Positions 44,891-61,129 of a stretch of DNA of 64,000 nucleotides are shown piece by piece. This DNA comes from Rhizoctonia solani (taxonomy: Eukaryota; Basidiomycota; Agaricomycetes; Cantharellales; Ceratobasidiaceae). The notes under the pieces were generated by a model. That model made no database searches, was not told the DNA's origin, and worked only from the letters and a program-made list of their open reading frames with translations. The translations under genes were made by a program, and so were the position numbers. The stretch spans positions 1,736,001 through 1,800,000 of the forward strand of contig NC_057373.1 of assembly GCF_016906535.1 (NCBI RefSeq), read 5' to 3'. Within the stretch, counting starts at the first letter, position 1, and every line of letters starts with the position of its first letter.

Positions 44891-45912
44891 ATGGAGGACG
44901 AGCTGCGACCTTTGCCCGACCACGACCACGAACCAGACATGCGACAGCGCGCACACTCGGTCATGCCTCCCCGACGCAGCGGCACCTACGACTCGCGCAC
45001 GGACCCCCGCGGCCGCCCCAGCCCCGTCGCCAGAGCACCTCGGCCGTCGGTCTGCCCGCACCCGCACCCACTGGTGGTTGGCACAGCCCCCCGCCTGCCC
45101 AGCCCTACTACTCGCAGCACGACGCGTTCGGTGCCCATGCCTACATCGAGCCACGCGCACAGCCGATGCCGCCCCCGCCGCCCAGCTGGGGATACCAGCT
45201 CCCGCCTCCCCAGGGCTATGCCCCCCAGCGCACACAGCCACCGCGCTCTCCCCCGCCCAGCCAGTACGATCCGCGCTACCACCGCCAGCCCTCGTCGTAT
45301 CCGTACCCGCCCTCGGTCCCGTACGGCCAGCCCCCGTATCCCCCCGGTCCGGGTGGCCCGACAGTCGACCCCACGATCTTCAAGCCAGACCCCTACGGCC
45401 GCCCCATCCCCACCTCTCCCCCCGATCCATCCCGCCCCGACGTCCAGATCACATACACCGACGACTCGGCCACAAAGCTTACCCAATACCTGCGCCGCCG
45501 CTGCTTCAACTGCCGTGTCACAGAGGTCCGTTCCCTTTCTCCCCTCTTCTGTGGCGTCACTCTGATCTCATTCTAGCCCCCTGGATGGCGCAAGTCCACC
45601 CTCAACCCTGGAAAAATTGTGCGCAACCCACTCGGTTCTTTGTCCTCTTTCTGACACCCCCCAACAGGTATGCAACAAGTGCGGTTTATATGAACGCAGT
45701 CACGCCCGCCCCCGTCCACTCACATGGACAATCCCAAAGGCCCCACACAATAGCCACCCCATACCCATGTACTCTATCTATTCTCTCGCGTCCAGCACGC
45801 TTCTGTTAATTTTCTCTCATTCTCTCTGTCTGCAACCGTGTGTAGAACATCATCATCTGCTGTTTTTCAAAATTTTTGTAACACGCGAACAGCCTTTTTC
45901 TTCTTTCCTCTC

Positions 45913-49603
<3,691 letters not shown>

Positions 49604-49684
49604 GGCAGAATTTAAGAGCCCCTGGGCGCTTCGCGATCGAGACTAAACCCTGATGCTGGGATGATGTCAGCCACTCCACCTTCC
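49604..49684. promoter_or_regulatory. 81-bp bidirectional promoter, AFG2 / GPI16
   Basis: The two translation starts face away from each other with 81 bp between them, so leaders and core promoters must overlap. No TATA box or E-box is present. Confidence 0.55.
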
Positions 49685-51680
49685 ATGCAGCTCTGGCCAT
49701 TGCTGGCGATATTCGCGTCATTTGTTCGAGCCCAGGACAGAGAGACTTTTATGAACAATTATGGATCGAACCTTTTCAAGATGGGAAATTACTTGCTCAG
49801 TTTGAATTTTTGACCGTGTTGAAGGACGTTCCAAGGCGGCCCGACACGTTGAGTATTGAGGATTCGTGTAAGTTTAGTATCGAAAGCGTAGGGTTGTACT
49901 CATGAATTTTAGCGCAACATTACACTGTCGTGCCCCTTGCTCTGGGCCAAATATTACGAGAATATTCCGTTACAGAGCTCCATCTTTCACTCAACGCCGG
50001 AAAGTGGAATTACAAAACATGGGGTGTGCCTCTGGTACCAAGTGTTGCTTCTGGAGCAGAGCTTTGGGCGTGGATGGGTCATACCCACAACGAGACTACC
50101 GAGGCGTGAGTCATTGTTTTGCTATTGTAACGATTCGCATTGACGTTGTCTAGAATTGACGCACGATGGCACGGCCTCACCAATGCACTTGCTGGACTAT
50201 TTTGCGCGTCTCTCGGATCTATGGATGCACGTCGCACGATCACTCCAGAAGTTGCTTTTCGGCCAGAAGGCGATTTGCCTAGAGGTGCGTCTAATGCCCA
50301 CTCCCATTGCTATCACTAACCAGCCCAATAGACTATCCTCACAGTCTAAGATACGCGGCCATGCCATCCGAAAATGTGTGCACCGAAAACCTTACCCCCT
50401 TTGTTAAGCTTCTCCCATGCAAGGCTCACGCCGGAATAGCTTCGCTTCTCAACCCTCACCGCCTGTTCGATGCTGACTGGCATGGCATGAGCATTACCGT
50501 TCGGTGGTTGGAGAATACCGGTATCGAATTACGATTAGGGTTTGGTGCGATCATGGATCCCGTCAGATTAAGTGAAGATAGCATGCGCCGAGGCAAGTCA
50601 ATTGGCTGGGAATCAATTCTGTTCTGACTTGCGTTCGCAGACTGGTCGTTCCAATCCCTCTTTGGACGGGGATTGCACAAGTCATGCCTCATTGCGTCAA
50701 AGAGCAAGGTGCTTGTTGGAATGGGGCCCACAAGTGAAGGTTCCGCACTTCTTCCGTATGGGCATAAGCTCCTTAAAATGAGCGATACCAGGAGTTTGGC
50801 CGTATACGATGTCAGTCATAGTGAGTGCCCCTATTCATCGCCTGTTTTCCTCATGGCCTCACCCGTTCCTGGTTCTAGACAAAGAAGAGTTCCAGTTGTC
50901 GCAGCAGTGGGTAGATGAAAAAGTGTTTTCCTACGGTATGTGGACATATCAACAGGCGAGTTCGCATCTGATCCGAGGTCTACAGGACCCGTGTCACCAC
51001 AATTGCCTATCACCGTGCGTCGCGTGCTGACCGGCGCTGAACAAACACATGGTGGCCTCCTCCTGAGCATTACCAATGAAGGGAATACAGAATTTACCAC
51101 CGCCTGGCTGGAAACCATGCCTTGGTTTATTCAGTTCTTCCTCCACACATTGGAGCTTCGCGTAGATGGCCAAAAACGAGGCGAGTGAGCATTATACGCC
51201 ATTTTTACTATAACTGAATGTCCCTATTCATTAATCACAGATGATCTCCTATCGCGGTTGACCTTTATTCCGCCACGAGATGATCTTCGACGTGCCTCTA
51301 TGCTGGAAGCTATTTTGTCTGTACCGCCACATAGTACGCTCCAGGTGACGGTATCGTTCCGTAAGGCATTCATCCTATACACGGAACATCCACCGGATGC
51401 GCACCGTGGATGGGACCTTCCAGCTGCTGTTATTACCCCTCTTTGTGCGGAAGCTGATTCGAAAACTATGGAGCTAACACATCGTTATGGTCTGGGCCTT
51501 GTAGACACGTGCGGTACGCGCCTATATACCTCGACACTTTTGGTGGACCTCGCTACTCCGGACTTTAGCATGCCTTACAATGTGATCATCATGACCAGCA
51601 CGGTTGTCGCATTATTCTTTGGTAGCATCTTCAACCTATTGACTAGAAAGTTTGTGATTGTTCGCGTTGGGAAGCCTTGA
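49685..51680 (+). CDS. GPI16: GPI transamidase subunit GPI16/PIG-T
   Basis: ER membrane subunit of the GPI-anchor transamidase. It stabilises and is disulfide-linked to the catalytic subunit Gpi8. A signal peptide is evident (MQLWPLLAIFASFVRA). The luminal domain has ELHLSLNAGKWNYKTWG, SGAELWAWM, the Cys-containing ENVCTENLTPFVKLLPCKAHAG, DWHGMSITVRW and RRVLTGAEQTHGGLLL. A single C-terminal membrane helix (VIIMTSTVVALFFGSIF) precedes a short basic tail. One T is missing near 49753, where the frame must shift to read YEQLWIEPFQDG. Intron 50593-50640 has a GC donor. The neighbours share no pathway with it. Confidence 0.93.
50593..50640 (+). other. GPI16: GC-AG intron in GPI16
   Basis: GAG|GCAAGT donor and TTCGCAG acceptor, 48 nt. 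It joins EDSMRR to DWSFQSLFGRG in frame. Confidence 0.8.
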
Positions 51681-51798
51681 TCCATGTATTACATTTGACT
51701 TCTATAATAAGCATATTATTCGTGATGCTACACGTGACTTTATGCCGCCTCGGTAGTCAGACGGCCCTCGATCAGTTTATAGAACTACCATCGCTCTT

Positions 51799-52913
51799 AT
51801 GAAGTCCGAACAACTCCGAGTCGCATATCTAGGTCCCCAAGGGACTTATTCACACCAGGTATGTGTACTCTCATCAGTTGTTCTCATTGAATTCCCATCT
51901 ATTTCGCAGGCAGCAGCCGCTGCGTTCAAAAACGCCCCAGCGACGTTCCTATCTTGCAAAACCATCAGTCATACCTTTGAAGCCGTTTGTGAAGACCGGG
52001 TTGAGTTTTCGTGCATTCCGCTCGAAAATAGTCTGCACGGAAGTGTGATCGAGACTCTGGACCTTTTGAGGGTGGATCGACCGCTCGAACGCGCTGTTAG
52101 TATCACCTCGGAGTTTACCATCGGGATCGAGCACTGTTTAATAGCGTGCCGCGGCGTTCGAATAGAAGAAATTACGAGGGTGCTTAGCCATGAGCAGGTG
52201 AGTCATAAAAATCGTTGGGAGCCCTGGGAATAGCCTGATTTGCTGGCATTAAGGCTCTAGGACAGTGTCATGATTTTTTATCGACGCATCTTCCCAATGT
52301 CGCACAAGTACGAACTGCTTCGACCGCCTCGGCTGCAGAGCACCTATTAGAACTCTCAGCAAAGGGGGACTCTTTGGCCCGTTGTTCCGCGGCAATTTGC
52401 TCGCGGATTTGTGTTGATATGCACAAGGAGCTTGAACTAGTCCAGAATGGCATACAAGACGGAGAAAGTAAGGAAACGACGCATAGACTCGCCCGGCTGT
52501 GGCTAACTTTCACACCAGTTAATTTTACTAGATTCATCATACTTTCCAAGATACCCCTTCCTGCGCAAATCCGGCTCCCGACCCTGCAACGAGCACTCCT
52601 CCGATGCATATTGCCACCCGTCAATAAATCCAACGTATCCAACCCAACAGTAACATTAAGCTCCATCATTAGATCTATCCCGAGTGATATTCAAGTGCTC
52701 CGAGTCGACCGAAGACCCTCGCTCTGCAAAACACCATTCCACGATTGTGCTTTCTTAGAGGTCGTGTGCCAACCCCCGCTTTCAGCCGGTGACCACGGTC
52801 CAGACACCATCAGTCAATTGTGGAGAGATAAGGTTGCAACAGGGGTGAAAGACGTCAATAGTCAAGTCCATGGAGGTGATCTACCTTGTTGCCGTATCTT
52901 GGGTGCATGGTAA
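51799..52913 (+). CDS. PHA2: Prephenate dehydratase
   Basis: Converts prephenate to phenylpyruvate in phenylalanine biosynthesis; cytosolic. Four exons with clean phases; the start MKSEQLRVAYLGPQGTYSHQ fits the family's N-terminus. Motifs: GPQGTYSHQ, CIPLENSLHGSV, FTIGIEHCLIA, LSHEQALGQC (usually SHPQAL) and the catalytic-region TASTASAAE. The second half, from NFTRFIIL on, is the ACT-like regulatory domain, ending with an acidic/aromatic patch and RILGAW. ACT domains in this family mediate feedback by phenylalanine. It lies 118 bp downstream of GPI16 on the same strand. Confidence 0.93.
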
Positions 52914-53040
52914 AACGAAGAGAAGACATTCCACGATAGATGCGAGTAAGATGATTGATAGACTAGTTGTGTAATACATGCGCTACTGTATAATACATAC
53001 CACAAAAGTCCATTAAGAACGACCAGGTCGAGTACGAGTA

Positions 53041-54129
53041 TTATTTGCCCAGTCGAAATTCTGCATCAGAGTAAATATCTAGAGCTTGAGCAAACGCCGC
53101 TTCCTCTACTATAGTGTATGATTTTCCGAACGGAAGGAATCGTCTAACTTGAGAATGACTTGGATACGGTTTAGTTTGCATCGTTTAGCAACAGGGGAAT
53201 ACTTACTGCATCTCTGTCAACCGGATCTGCCAGGGTGGGAACGCATGGAGCTCTAACGGTCTCTTGAACAGACCTGGTGCCATCGAGTGAACCAACAACA
53301 TATCCGGGGATTGCAACTTGGCTTGAAACACATCAAAAATTAGTGGGACCCCTGCGTTTGTAGAGATTGGCTCACCTTCCAAAACTGCATCCAGTGTATT
53401 GATATCTAATTTAAAGAGGGTAGCGGGGTCGAGCTGTTTATTTTGTGTCTTCTGGAATGCAGCAAGCTGACGTGCACATAGTGCAACCTCGGTGCGGCCG
53501 TCTTTGTCGGATATTACATTAATGCACAGCGGTTGTGCCTTTTCAGAGCTAGCCGGAACTGTAAATTGTGTTGAACCAAAATCCATTGAATCTCCAACAT
53601 CCGATTCGGTTTCCGTAGCTTCGGTGGATGCATCAGATAAGGGGGGAGTAAGAGGGTAGTTGAGTACGATGGGTTTCAAGGTTTGGTTGTCGGTTTCTGG
53701 CTCTTGGGTAGGTAGGAGCTTTCTTCTAAGGTATCCAGCTTTGGAGACCAAGACACCTAGAGAAATTTGAGCTCAGTAGCGCTATAAATACTGAGAATAC
53801 TAACCCTCTCTGTCGTAGACCGTCAATTTGGATACCTTAACAGCTTGTGACCATTCTGCTACTCGGAGCACCGATTCAAGCATCGCCTTGACATCGTCAA
53901 CGGATAGTTGACCGTGTCGCTTCTGGGCATCTCCGTGTGCAAGTACAAGAGCTATATGGGCAGGGACCTTGTCTCGTGGAAGGTGCACACCTCTAGCTGG
54001 CTGTCGTCGAAGATTCAGATTTTTGACTAGAGCCTGAAACGCGCGAGTAATGGCATAGGCAATGTGCAGTATAGACAAGAGTATAAATCCTAGAGTATTC
54101 ATGAGGATCTCGCAGAATGGTTGTGCCAT
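53041..54129 (-). CDS. NUS1: Dehydrodolichyl diphosphate synthase subunit NUS1
   Basis: NgBR/Nus1 partner of the cis-prenyltransferase Rer2/Srt1, required for dolichol synthesis at the ER. Three exons. The N-terminal membrane helix is LGFILLSILHIAYAITRAF. The catalytic-fold remnants HIALVLAHGD and KVSKLTVYDREG follow. An inserted disordered stretch (TPPLSDASTEATETESDVGD) comes next, then CARQLAAFQ, PDMLLVHSMAPGLFK and FPPWQIRLTEMQ. It ends FRLGK, carrying the conserved C-terminal RxG motif needed for activity. It diverges from SEC17 with 180 bp between starts. Confidence 0.93.
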
Positions 54130-54309
54130 CGCGGTGAGGCTCTACGCAATGGGGGATCCGCAGCAAGAATGACGAGAAACTGAGCAAACTGTACGTGTTC
54201 CATGGGTACAGCCCAAAGCACGGGACATTCAGGGTCGAATCAAGTCAGCCGGCACAGCCACGCGCTCGAGGTGCCGACTCAGCGACGACCCCACACACTT
54301 CCCCTCCCG

Positions 54310-55389
54310 ATGGCACCTTCACTCTCACAAGCCCAGCAATTACGTGCAAAAGCCGACAAGAAATTCAACTCTTCAACCGGATGGTTCTCCAGTAGCAGCT
54401 CCAAGTATGAAGAGGCTGGAGACTTGTATCAGCAAGCTGCCAATTCGTTCAAGATCGATAAAGAATTCAAGGAGGCTGGCGATGCGTTTATGAAGGAGGG
54501 CGAGTGTCGTGAACAGTCTGGAGAAAAGGATGATGCTGCAAATGCATATTGGAATGCCGCCAAAGCCTACAAGCGAGGGTTCCCAGATGGTACGTGACAA
54601 CATCGTCATAAGCCACTTGTCTCTAACCGTTGCTTCAGAGGCTGCTAGAGCGCTAACTATGACTATCACACTCTTAACTAAGGCTGGGAGGTTCCGCCAA
54701 GCTGCCGACAGGGAAAAGGAAATCGCTCAGATTTACCTACAGGAGAAGCAAGACTTGGGAAAGGCATGCGAGTCGTTTGAGCGTGCGGCGGAATGGTATG
54801 CTCAGGAAGATGCTATGGCGTTAGTATATATATGTCATCCAATACTCAGGGTACTCACTTAAAACCCCCTTTCAGAACTGCTAACGCGTGTTACAAGGAC
54901 GCCGCAGACTTGCACGCCGAGTTGGGAAATTATGGCCATGCTATCGCATTGTACCAAAAAGTAGCCGACCACTCGATGACAAGCGCACTCACCAAGTATA
55001 GTGTGAAAGAATACTGGCTGCGGGCCGGGCTATGCGCTTTGGCTATGCAGGTACGGACAGGATAACCCACAACCACAGATATGGCGACTTATCTTGCTAT
55101 AGGATACGGTCACAGTTCGCCGCAACATGCAGCTTTATGGACAGAAGGATGTCACATTCACCTCAACACGTGAAGCCAAATTCATTAACACACTGACTGA
55201 CGCAGTCGAGGCCGGGGACAAGGAAGGATTTACAAACGCAGTTTTCGAATACGATCAGGTTAGTCCAAAAGAAGAGAGTAATAGTCCAGATATTTATTTC
55301 CTCCATAGGTTACGAAACTTGACAACTGGAAGACAAGCATACTCCTTCACATCAAGAGGGGTATCGCGGACGAGATGAGCTTGACCTGA
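54310..55389 (+). CDS. SEC17: Alpha-SNAP
   Basis: Adaptor that links NSF (Sec18) to SNARE complexes for disassembly after membrane fusion. Five exons with clean joins. The ATG at 54310 begins MAPSLSQAQQLRAKADKKF; an upstream in-frame ATG (54202) would add non-family residues. TPR-like helices: YEEAGDLYQQAANSFK, GDAFMKEGECREQSG, ANAYWNAAKAYKRG, RQAADREKEIAQIYL, KACESFERAAEWYAQED, ACYKDAADLHAELGNY. The C-terminus DEMSLT keeps the penultimate Leu important for stimulating NSF. Length is about 290 aa, typical. Confidence 0.95.
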
Positions 55390-55892
55390 GTTTTAATACG
55401 GGTTATAGAGGCCTGGAGATGCTATTGTATATCGTTTCACACTGAATATATTGTAATTGGACATAAGCATCCATCTGCCTGAGCGCTGTTTGAAAGGTGC
55501 CAATATCGACGAGAACGGCATATGGTACAGCATTTACGTGGTCCCTGATTATGGAGTCATGTTTGGCGATGCCGGGTTGCCTTGTGGCATGCATCCCACC
55601 ACGCGAGCGAGCCTTACTTTGCATCACGTTTTGCGTTTTGCGCCTTACTGCGCTGGTCCGCGTTGTACTTTTTCACTGTGAGTATGGTTATAATCTGACT
55701 AACGTTTGCTAAGAGCTTTGCATAGTGGTGTATACTGGAGGTAAGCGCGTTGGTCCAAGCGCCGAACACTAAAATCAACTTACTCATGTTCACACCAAAC
55801 CAGTACGTGTAGGAGTATATTGTGAGTGTCTGTGTGGCGTCTTATCTTAATTCAACTAAGAAAATTAGTCTGAACCTGTAGAAAAGCTCGCC
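55390..55892. other. SEC17 3' flank and ICE2 leader
   Basis: Two overlapping plus-strand frames of about 70 codons (55457-55712) have no family character and end without good splice partners. Donor- and acceptor-like motifs (GTGAGTGT at about 55828, AACTAAG at about 55860) suggest an ICE2 5'-UTR intron. Confidence 0.4.
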
Positions 55893-57384
55893 ATGGCCAC
55901 TCCGTGGATCCTGCTGAGCGCAATAACGAACACAGCGAGGTAAGTTTGCCTAAGCTCTGTCTTAAGACCCGACACCAACCCGACTCCGTATGACAGACTA
56001 TCAACTGTCTTGCAGATACTCTTGTTTCTACCCCTGACACTCTCAACATTATCCACACCTGCATTCCTTGTGTGCTCACTGGGTCTCACCTTACACGCTC
56101 TCATCCATGGGACCATGCACCTCTTGATGCCATGGCTATCTCCCATGTTGTCATTCATGCAATTACCAATGCACCCGGTGGTATTGCTGACAACGTTCAA
56201 GTGAGTTCAAACTTTGCATTGTGGGTCAGATTCTAACGTATATAACCTGTAGTTTATTCTCAACACCCCGTCACTCTCTGTTAGCGGCGTCAAGTTGGTG
56301 GGGGAAATGCTTAAGATGGTCTTCTCCTCTCTTCGTTGGAATGGAGGGAATGGCCAGTTTACTTGTGATTCAGTTCACCGGACGCAAAGGCAAAGAGGTT
56401 GCTGAACAAGGAGAAAGCGCCCAATTTGGATTGCTGGTGGGAGCGGCCGCAGCGTATGTCGCAGCATCATGGTGGTTAGTCGTGGTAAGTCTATGACTAA
56501 ACTATCCTCATATAGCCATAATCGGATAGGAACCCATGGATTAATCTGCTTGCAAACAGACTTATCCGGTGGTCGCGGTCACACCGCTATCCTCGACCCT
56601 AGTTGGCGCCGCAGTTACTACACTGGTGTTCTTGACCTTGATAGGGTTTGCGGTTAGACGAACCAATGTGATAGAGACGGCTGGTCTGGCACTATATGTT
56701 GCCTATAACATCTGGCTATGCTCAGAAACGGGTGATAGTGATGGCTACGGTGAAGGGTGGATCCATATTTCAAGCACATAGTAAGCGAGGTTTTCTAGGT
56801 TTCATAGTCTCGCTCCTAATCCAGATTTACTAGCGCTCCGCTCGTTGCGAATATCATGCCTCATCTTCAGACCCTAGTTAATTTCATTCGGCACACGCTT
56901 CCCAAGCCACTCTTAGTGTCATTATTCTATCGTTTATCCGTACTTCACTTGGCCTCGCGCATACTTCCTTTGATCGGAAGTGATAGCTGGGCGGGTGAAG
57001 CCGGTGTCGATGATGGGTGGGACGAGCGACCGGCAAGTATTATCAAATTTCGTTATGCTGCATCTTACACAGCTTGCAGAGCTCGCGAGTAACAACAGTT
57101 CTTCTGACTTATCGGCAAACCATCTTTGTCACAGTCTATTCGCACCTATTGTGTAAGCTTGATTAAGCATGCCTCGGATATCACACTGACCAAGTCGGTA
57201 TGTAGTACTTGACCATACCTCTCAAGTTTGGTGGAGGTGGACCAATATCTTCTTTACATTGGTAAGCCAATCAGACCCAGCTCTAAACTTGATTATGATA
57301 TAATTCAACCAGGCGGCCTGGTCTGTGGAGATCTTATTGACAGGAGAGGACGATGACCTTGGAGTCAAGTGGAAGGTCGACTAG
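55893..57384 (+). CDS. ICE2: ER membrane protein ICE2
   Basis: Polytopic ER protein of the Ice2 family, needed for cortical ER inheritance and for channelling lipid-droplet neutral lipids to membrane synthesis. It starts MATPWILLSAITNTARLSTV. Hydrophobic helices include ILLFLPLTLSTLSTPAFLV, ALIHGTMHLLMPWLSP, GLLVGAAAAYVAASWWLVV and ALYVAYNIWL. Conserved blocks: SWWGKCLRWSSPLFVGMEG, FAVRRTNVIETAGL, NFIRHTLPKPLL, SRILPLIGSD, GVDDGWDERP, LLTYRQTIFVTVYSHLLL and the C-terminus KWKVD. Intron 57033-57079 has a GC donor. With it, the frame is unbroken. Confidence 0.9.
57033..57079 (+). other. ICE2: GC-AG intron in ICE2
   Basis: CCG|GCAAGT donor and CTTGCAG acceptor, 47 nt. It joins DGWDERP to SSRVTTVLLTYRQ; a GT donor one base later would break the frame. 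Confidence 0.78.
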
Positions 57385-57919
57385 CGTTTCTCCGTTACCA
57401 GTGTCATCTCATGCTCTATATAGCTTCTTGATTTCGTACGTCGTCTAATGTGTATCAGAGATTGTTCCACTACTAATACCGTACAAGTGTATTATTTGGC
57501 TACCCAGTAATGTGACGCAATGGGACTTTTTCGTTTTTGTTCTTTTTTGAGTCTTTTCGGCGCTTGACAAGAATTGCCCATTTTGGGTTAGACTCCATTT
57601 TGTCTATGATGAGTCTGATCTCTCATTGTTCTGCTCTCGGTCAGAAATTGGGTGTTCAATACAGCAATTTGAGGATAATCTAATGCGCCGGAACGCCCCA
57701 GATGATCCCTTGAAATAACAGCCATTGTTTCCGCCCGCGTGGGCGTGCCCCCGCCCTGAGACATGGCCAAGCCCCTAAGCGGGCCCAAGGCTGGATCAAG
57801 TATATATAGGTTGTATGAGTACCGTAGAACCGATCTACAATACACTCTCACCTCACCCCATACTTAGGCCCTCGGTCCCTCAGCTTCCACATTCAATCGC
57901 ATCGCCTCACTCGTGTATC
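57385..57919. other. Intergenic, ICE2 / F-box gene
   Basis: No gene recognised; short frames only. A strong TATA box lies at 57801-57808 for the next gene. Confidence 0.5.
57801..57808 (+). promoter_or_regulatory. TATA box of the F-box gene
   Basis: TATAT repeats (TATATATA) lie about 110 nt upstream of the ATG at 57920. Confidence 0.55.
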
Positions 57920-59533
57920 ATGGTTGCTCATCAGGTTTTAGAGCAGTATATGCTGCATGCAACCACCCCTCCCTCAAAGCCGGAATTAGCCCCCCAACAG
58001 CTCGTTTCTACCGATACATTACACGATAACGTCCTCAAGGCATCTGAAGACGTACAAAGACAGCCGGGACCGTAAGTGCCTGCTCCTCCCCCCTCTAACC
58101 ACTACTTCTTACCCACTATGGCGATATTCAAACATAGTGGTATCAACTATCTCCCAACCGAACTCCTATCCAAAGTTTTCGAGATCGTATCCGAGGAACA
58201 AGATGGAGCAATCATCCAACTGTCACATGTGTGTAGCCACTGGCGACGCGTCGCCCTATTCTCTCCACGAGCGTGGTCCAGAGTGGTAGCCGACATGTCC
58301 CCGACCTCTAATGACCCGAAAGTTGAGAAAGCATTGGCTTACCTAGCCCGTTCGGGTGCCTGCCCAGTTGATGTCCAAGTCATAGCCAGCTATGGTGACA
58401 GCTACGATCCATCAAACGGCGTTATGGATGCTTTGTATTCGCATATCCCTCGCTGGCGTTCATTTTCATTTCACTGCTCAAACTCGGGAGTCTCCTACGA
58501 TGTTATCAAATCGCTTAGCGGGACCGCTACGGCACTTCGAGAGCTCCGACTCGTATTTCAGCCCGGTTCCAGGGCACATGGGGAGTACCCTCGTATGCCA
58601 ACGAACTTTTTGATTCAGGCACCTTTTCTGAGGTTGCTCGAGCTGAATGGGGTCGGTGTCAATTTGAACTGGCTCACCTCTTTACAACACCTTGAGACAT
58701 TGGAGCTGGTCCAAAATGGCAATAGCCCACTTGCATACGGCGATCTTCTCCGGGTATTGTCGACTTGCGCCGCTTCATTACGCAGCCTCAAGATTCACGC
58801 AACGATCTCGAACACCGGCACCTTGCCCTCGCCGGCCCTCGTCTTGCCCTCGCTTCAGACCCTCGATCTGATCCTGCAGACTTCGCCAATGGCGTCTGTA
58901 CTTGGCCACATTGAAGCCCCTGTCTTGGAATATCTCTCATTGCAAGACATACGAAATCCCAGCGATCGCTGGTGCTCTATTGGCCTTCGCTCGTTCTTGC
59001 GTCAACCAGCTTCAAGCCTTCGCCAGTTAAGGTTATGCTCAATTGGAATGGAAGACGATGAATTGATTTGGGCGCTGGGGCGAATGGAAGGGCTTGAAAA
59101 ACTCGAGTTAATTCATTCCATCAATACTGATGTCTTGCTGCGTGGCTTGGCGCAGCCCATGACAGACACTACTGCAGACTCTTGGGTTGCCCCAGCACTT
59201 CACACTTTAAAACTCGAGCAATGTCACCAAATAACGGGAACTGGTGCGTTTGAAATCACTCGTATCTTGTCTGGAGACAAAACTAACATGTCATGTATAG
59301 CTCTGGTTGAATGCATCAAATCTCGCAACGCGAGTGATTCAACTAGACATGTCCCTATTAGGGACTTGAGGGTGCAAAATTGCTATCAATTTGAACGTCG
59401 ACATTCAGTTAAACTGGGTAAACTTTCACCATTCCTCAACCTTGATGTTGCCATTATTTCTTCTTTCAACTTCGGTCTTGGTGGTATGCGCTCCCGAAGC
59501 CCTTACCAGAATATGGTTGGAGTTGCATACTAA
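57920..59533 (+). CDS. F-box protein with leucine-rich repeats
   Basis: Two exons, 57920-58071 and 58138-59533, joined by a 66-nt GTAAGT..ATAG intron. The join removes a spurious start and restores QPGPGINYLPTELLSKVFEIVSE, a good F-box (LPTELLSKVF, then LSHVCSHWRRVAL and SPRAWSRV). The F-box binds Skp1 in SCF ubiquitin ligases. Irregular LRRs follow: LRLLELNGVGVN, LETLELVQNG, LRSLKIHA, LEYLSLQDI, LRQLRLCSIG and LEKLELIHSI. The substrate is unknown. The N-terminal 50 residues are polar and unique. This F-box + LRR layout is very common in agaricomycetes. Confidence 0.88.
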
Positions 59534-59825
59534 TTGGTAACCACAGACCTGGATATTTATTCGTTCGCTCTTCATCGCACTTTCGTACATACATCATATG
59601 CACATCTCTTCATCATCATACCACCTTGCACCATCGAATGCTTTTCTATTGTATCTTGATATGGCTAGATCAATCAATTTGTATTCTTACTTCGTAAAAC
59701 CAATGGCTCGACTTCGCATCATCTGGAGCATGTATGCACGTCTATTGTCCCTAAACCAATGATTACACTCCTTGATGTTCCCTCGTACCAGTCACTTCCC
59801 TCACTACCCAAATAGCTTGTAAACC

Positions 59826-61129
59826 TTACTCCTCCCTAAATTGGGCAATGCTTGGGTTGAAGCCTTCTGTTTGGTCAATAATCCAACCCCAGAGCTTTTT
59901 CATTTCATCGACATCCTCTGCCCAACTCTCACATTGAGCTACCCTAGCCCATGGTAGAAGATACTTGAATTCATATCAGCCACAAAACCCAGATCTCTTG
60001 GTACTGAATTGGATCCCTTACCCGACCACCCAAGTCCTCACCAACTGTTGCAGCCCATAAAGGTGTTATCGCGCCCATTTCCGTTGGGTACATGAAAAGG
60101 TGCTATAAACCTTCAGATAATCTTCAACGAGACATACTTCAGTCACGCACTATTATGAATCGAAACCATAGAGGCTTGTGTTTGAAGCAATTACTTCTGA
60201 TACTTCCCGGGTGAAGTGAAACTGATACTAGGCCACGCTTATGGTATCTCCTATGCAACTCGTTCGAGAATAACATAAGGCCCTGCGAGTGTTAATCAGC
60301 TTGAGGGTATAACTTGGATCCATAAAAAGGCCCTACAAGTTTACTTTGTCCATAGTTGGCAAATTGATCCATCTCTCGACGTTTCTCGCCTTCTATGACA
60401 GTAGCATAATCAATATGATCGATCCATCTATGCACCTCAGTAGCCATATTGACCACGCGAGCATGTGGTGTTTTCATGAGGCATGGCAAAAGGCACAAGG
60501 TAAAGAAACATGTGGCAACACAGTTCACCCCGAATACCAGATCATAACCCTCCTTTGTCAGCCTATCAATAGGAGGTAAAAATTCTGCACTGTATTGAAT
60601 GTAAAAACGATAATTAAACATCAGTTGAATGTTTGTGGAGACAATGCGGACCACTTTACGCGTTATTAACCAACACATTGAGCCTCTGCTCCTGGCTTTG
60701 AACCTCTCAGCATCTCCACTCATACGACAGGGATGGATAATATACTAACCTTAAGAACTCTCGCGCTGCAGTGCGAGCGCTATCAAGACTCGTAAGGTCT
60801 AGCTCGATGAATTTTAGCTCCCCTTGATTGATTCTAGCCAAAGAAGCAAGCGCCATCTGTGACCTGTCACTTTGGCGGCCGAGCATATAGACCTTTGCGT
60901 TTTTATTTAAGAAAGCCTGTTTTTTTTAGACCAGATGAGCCTTTCATGAAATAAAAACTCTAACTTTACACATTTCGAAGCCTATACCACTGGAGCCGCC
61001 AGTTACTAAAACAACTTTCCCAGTAAGGTCAGGCATGTCGTTTTGCGTCCATTTCGGCGCCTCTGCAGGATAATGCATCCTCCAAGTCTCCTCCAAACGC
61101 TGAAATAGTTTTTGAGCCAACCCAAGCAT
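59826..61129 (-). CDS. SDR, retinol-dehydrogenase-like
   Basis: Short-chain dehydrogenase of the RDH/WW-oxidoreductase-like type common in fungi. The start at 61129 gives MLGLAQKLFQ. The TGKVVLVTGGSSGIGFE loop and a KVYMLGRQSDRSQM second strand follow, then ELDLTSLDSARTA and QRLNVLVNNA. The catalytic NYGQSKL (Tyr-x3-Lys) comes next, then SVSLHPGSI, PTEMGAITPLWAA and a C-terminal WGWIIDQTEGFNPS. Introns are short. The second acceptor must be TTCAAAG for the frame to hold. One stretch near 60130-60180 lies between exons and was not fully resolved. Substrate unknown. A second SDR of the same kind lies at 63088-64000. Confidence 0.85.

Noticed and set aside
44986..45486. 166-codon minus-strand open frame, Gly/Arg-rich
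   Set aside because: It is the antisense of the Pro-rich GATA-factor region; GC-rich low-complexity DNA opens several frames.
55457..55712. Two overlapping plus-strand frames of about 70 codons before ICE2
   Set aside because: Neither resembles a family nor splices naturally into ICE2, whose own ATG at 55893 gives the expected N-terminus.
57030..57085. Apparent frameshift in ICE2
   Set aside because: It disappears when the GC donor GCAAGT is used, giving a 47-nt intron and the expected residues.
60680..60720. Apparent frameshift in the retinol-dehydrogenase-like SDR
   Set aside because: Choosing the acceptor TTCAAAG gives a 54-nt intron and an intact frame, so no lesion is needed.
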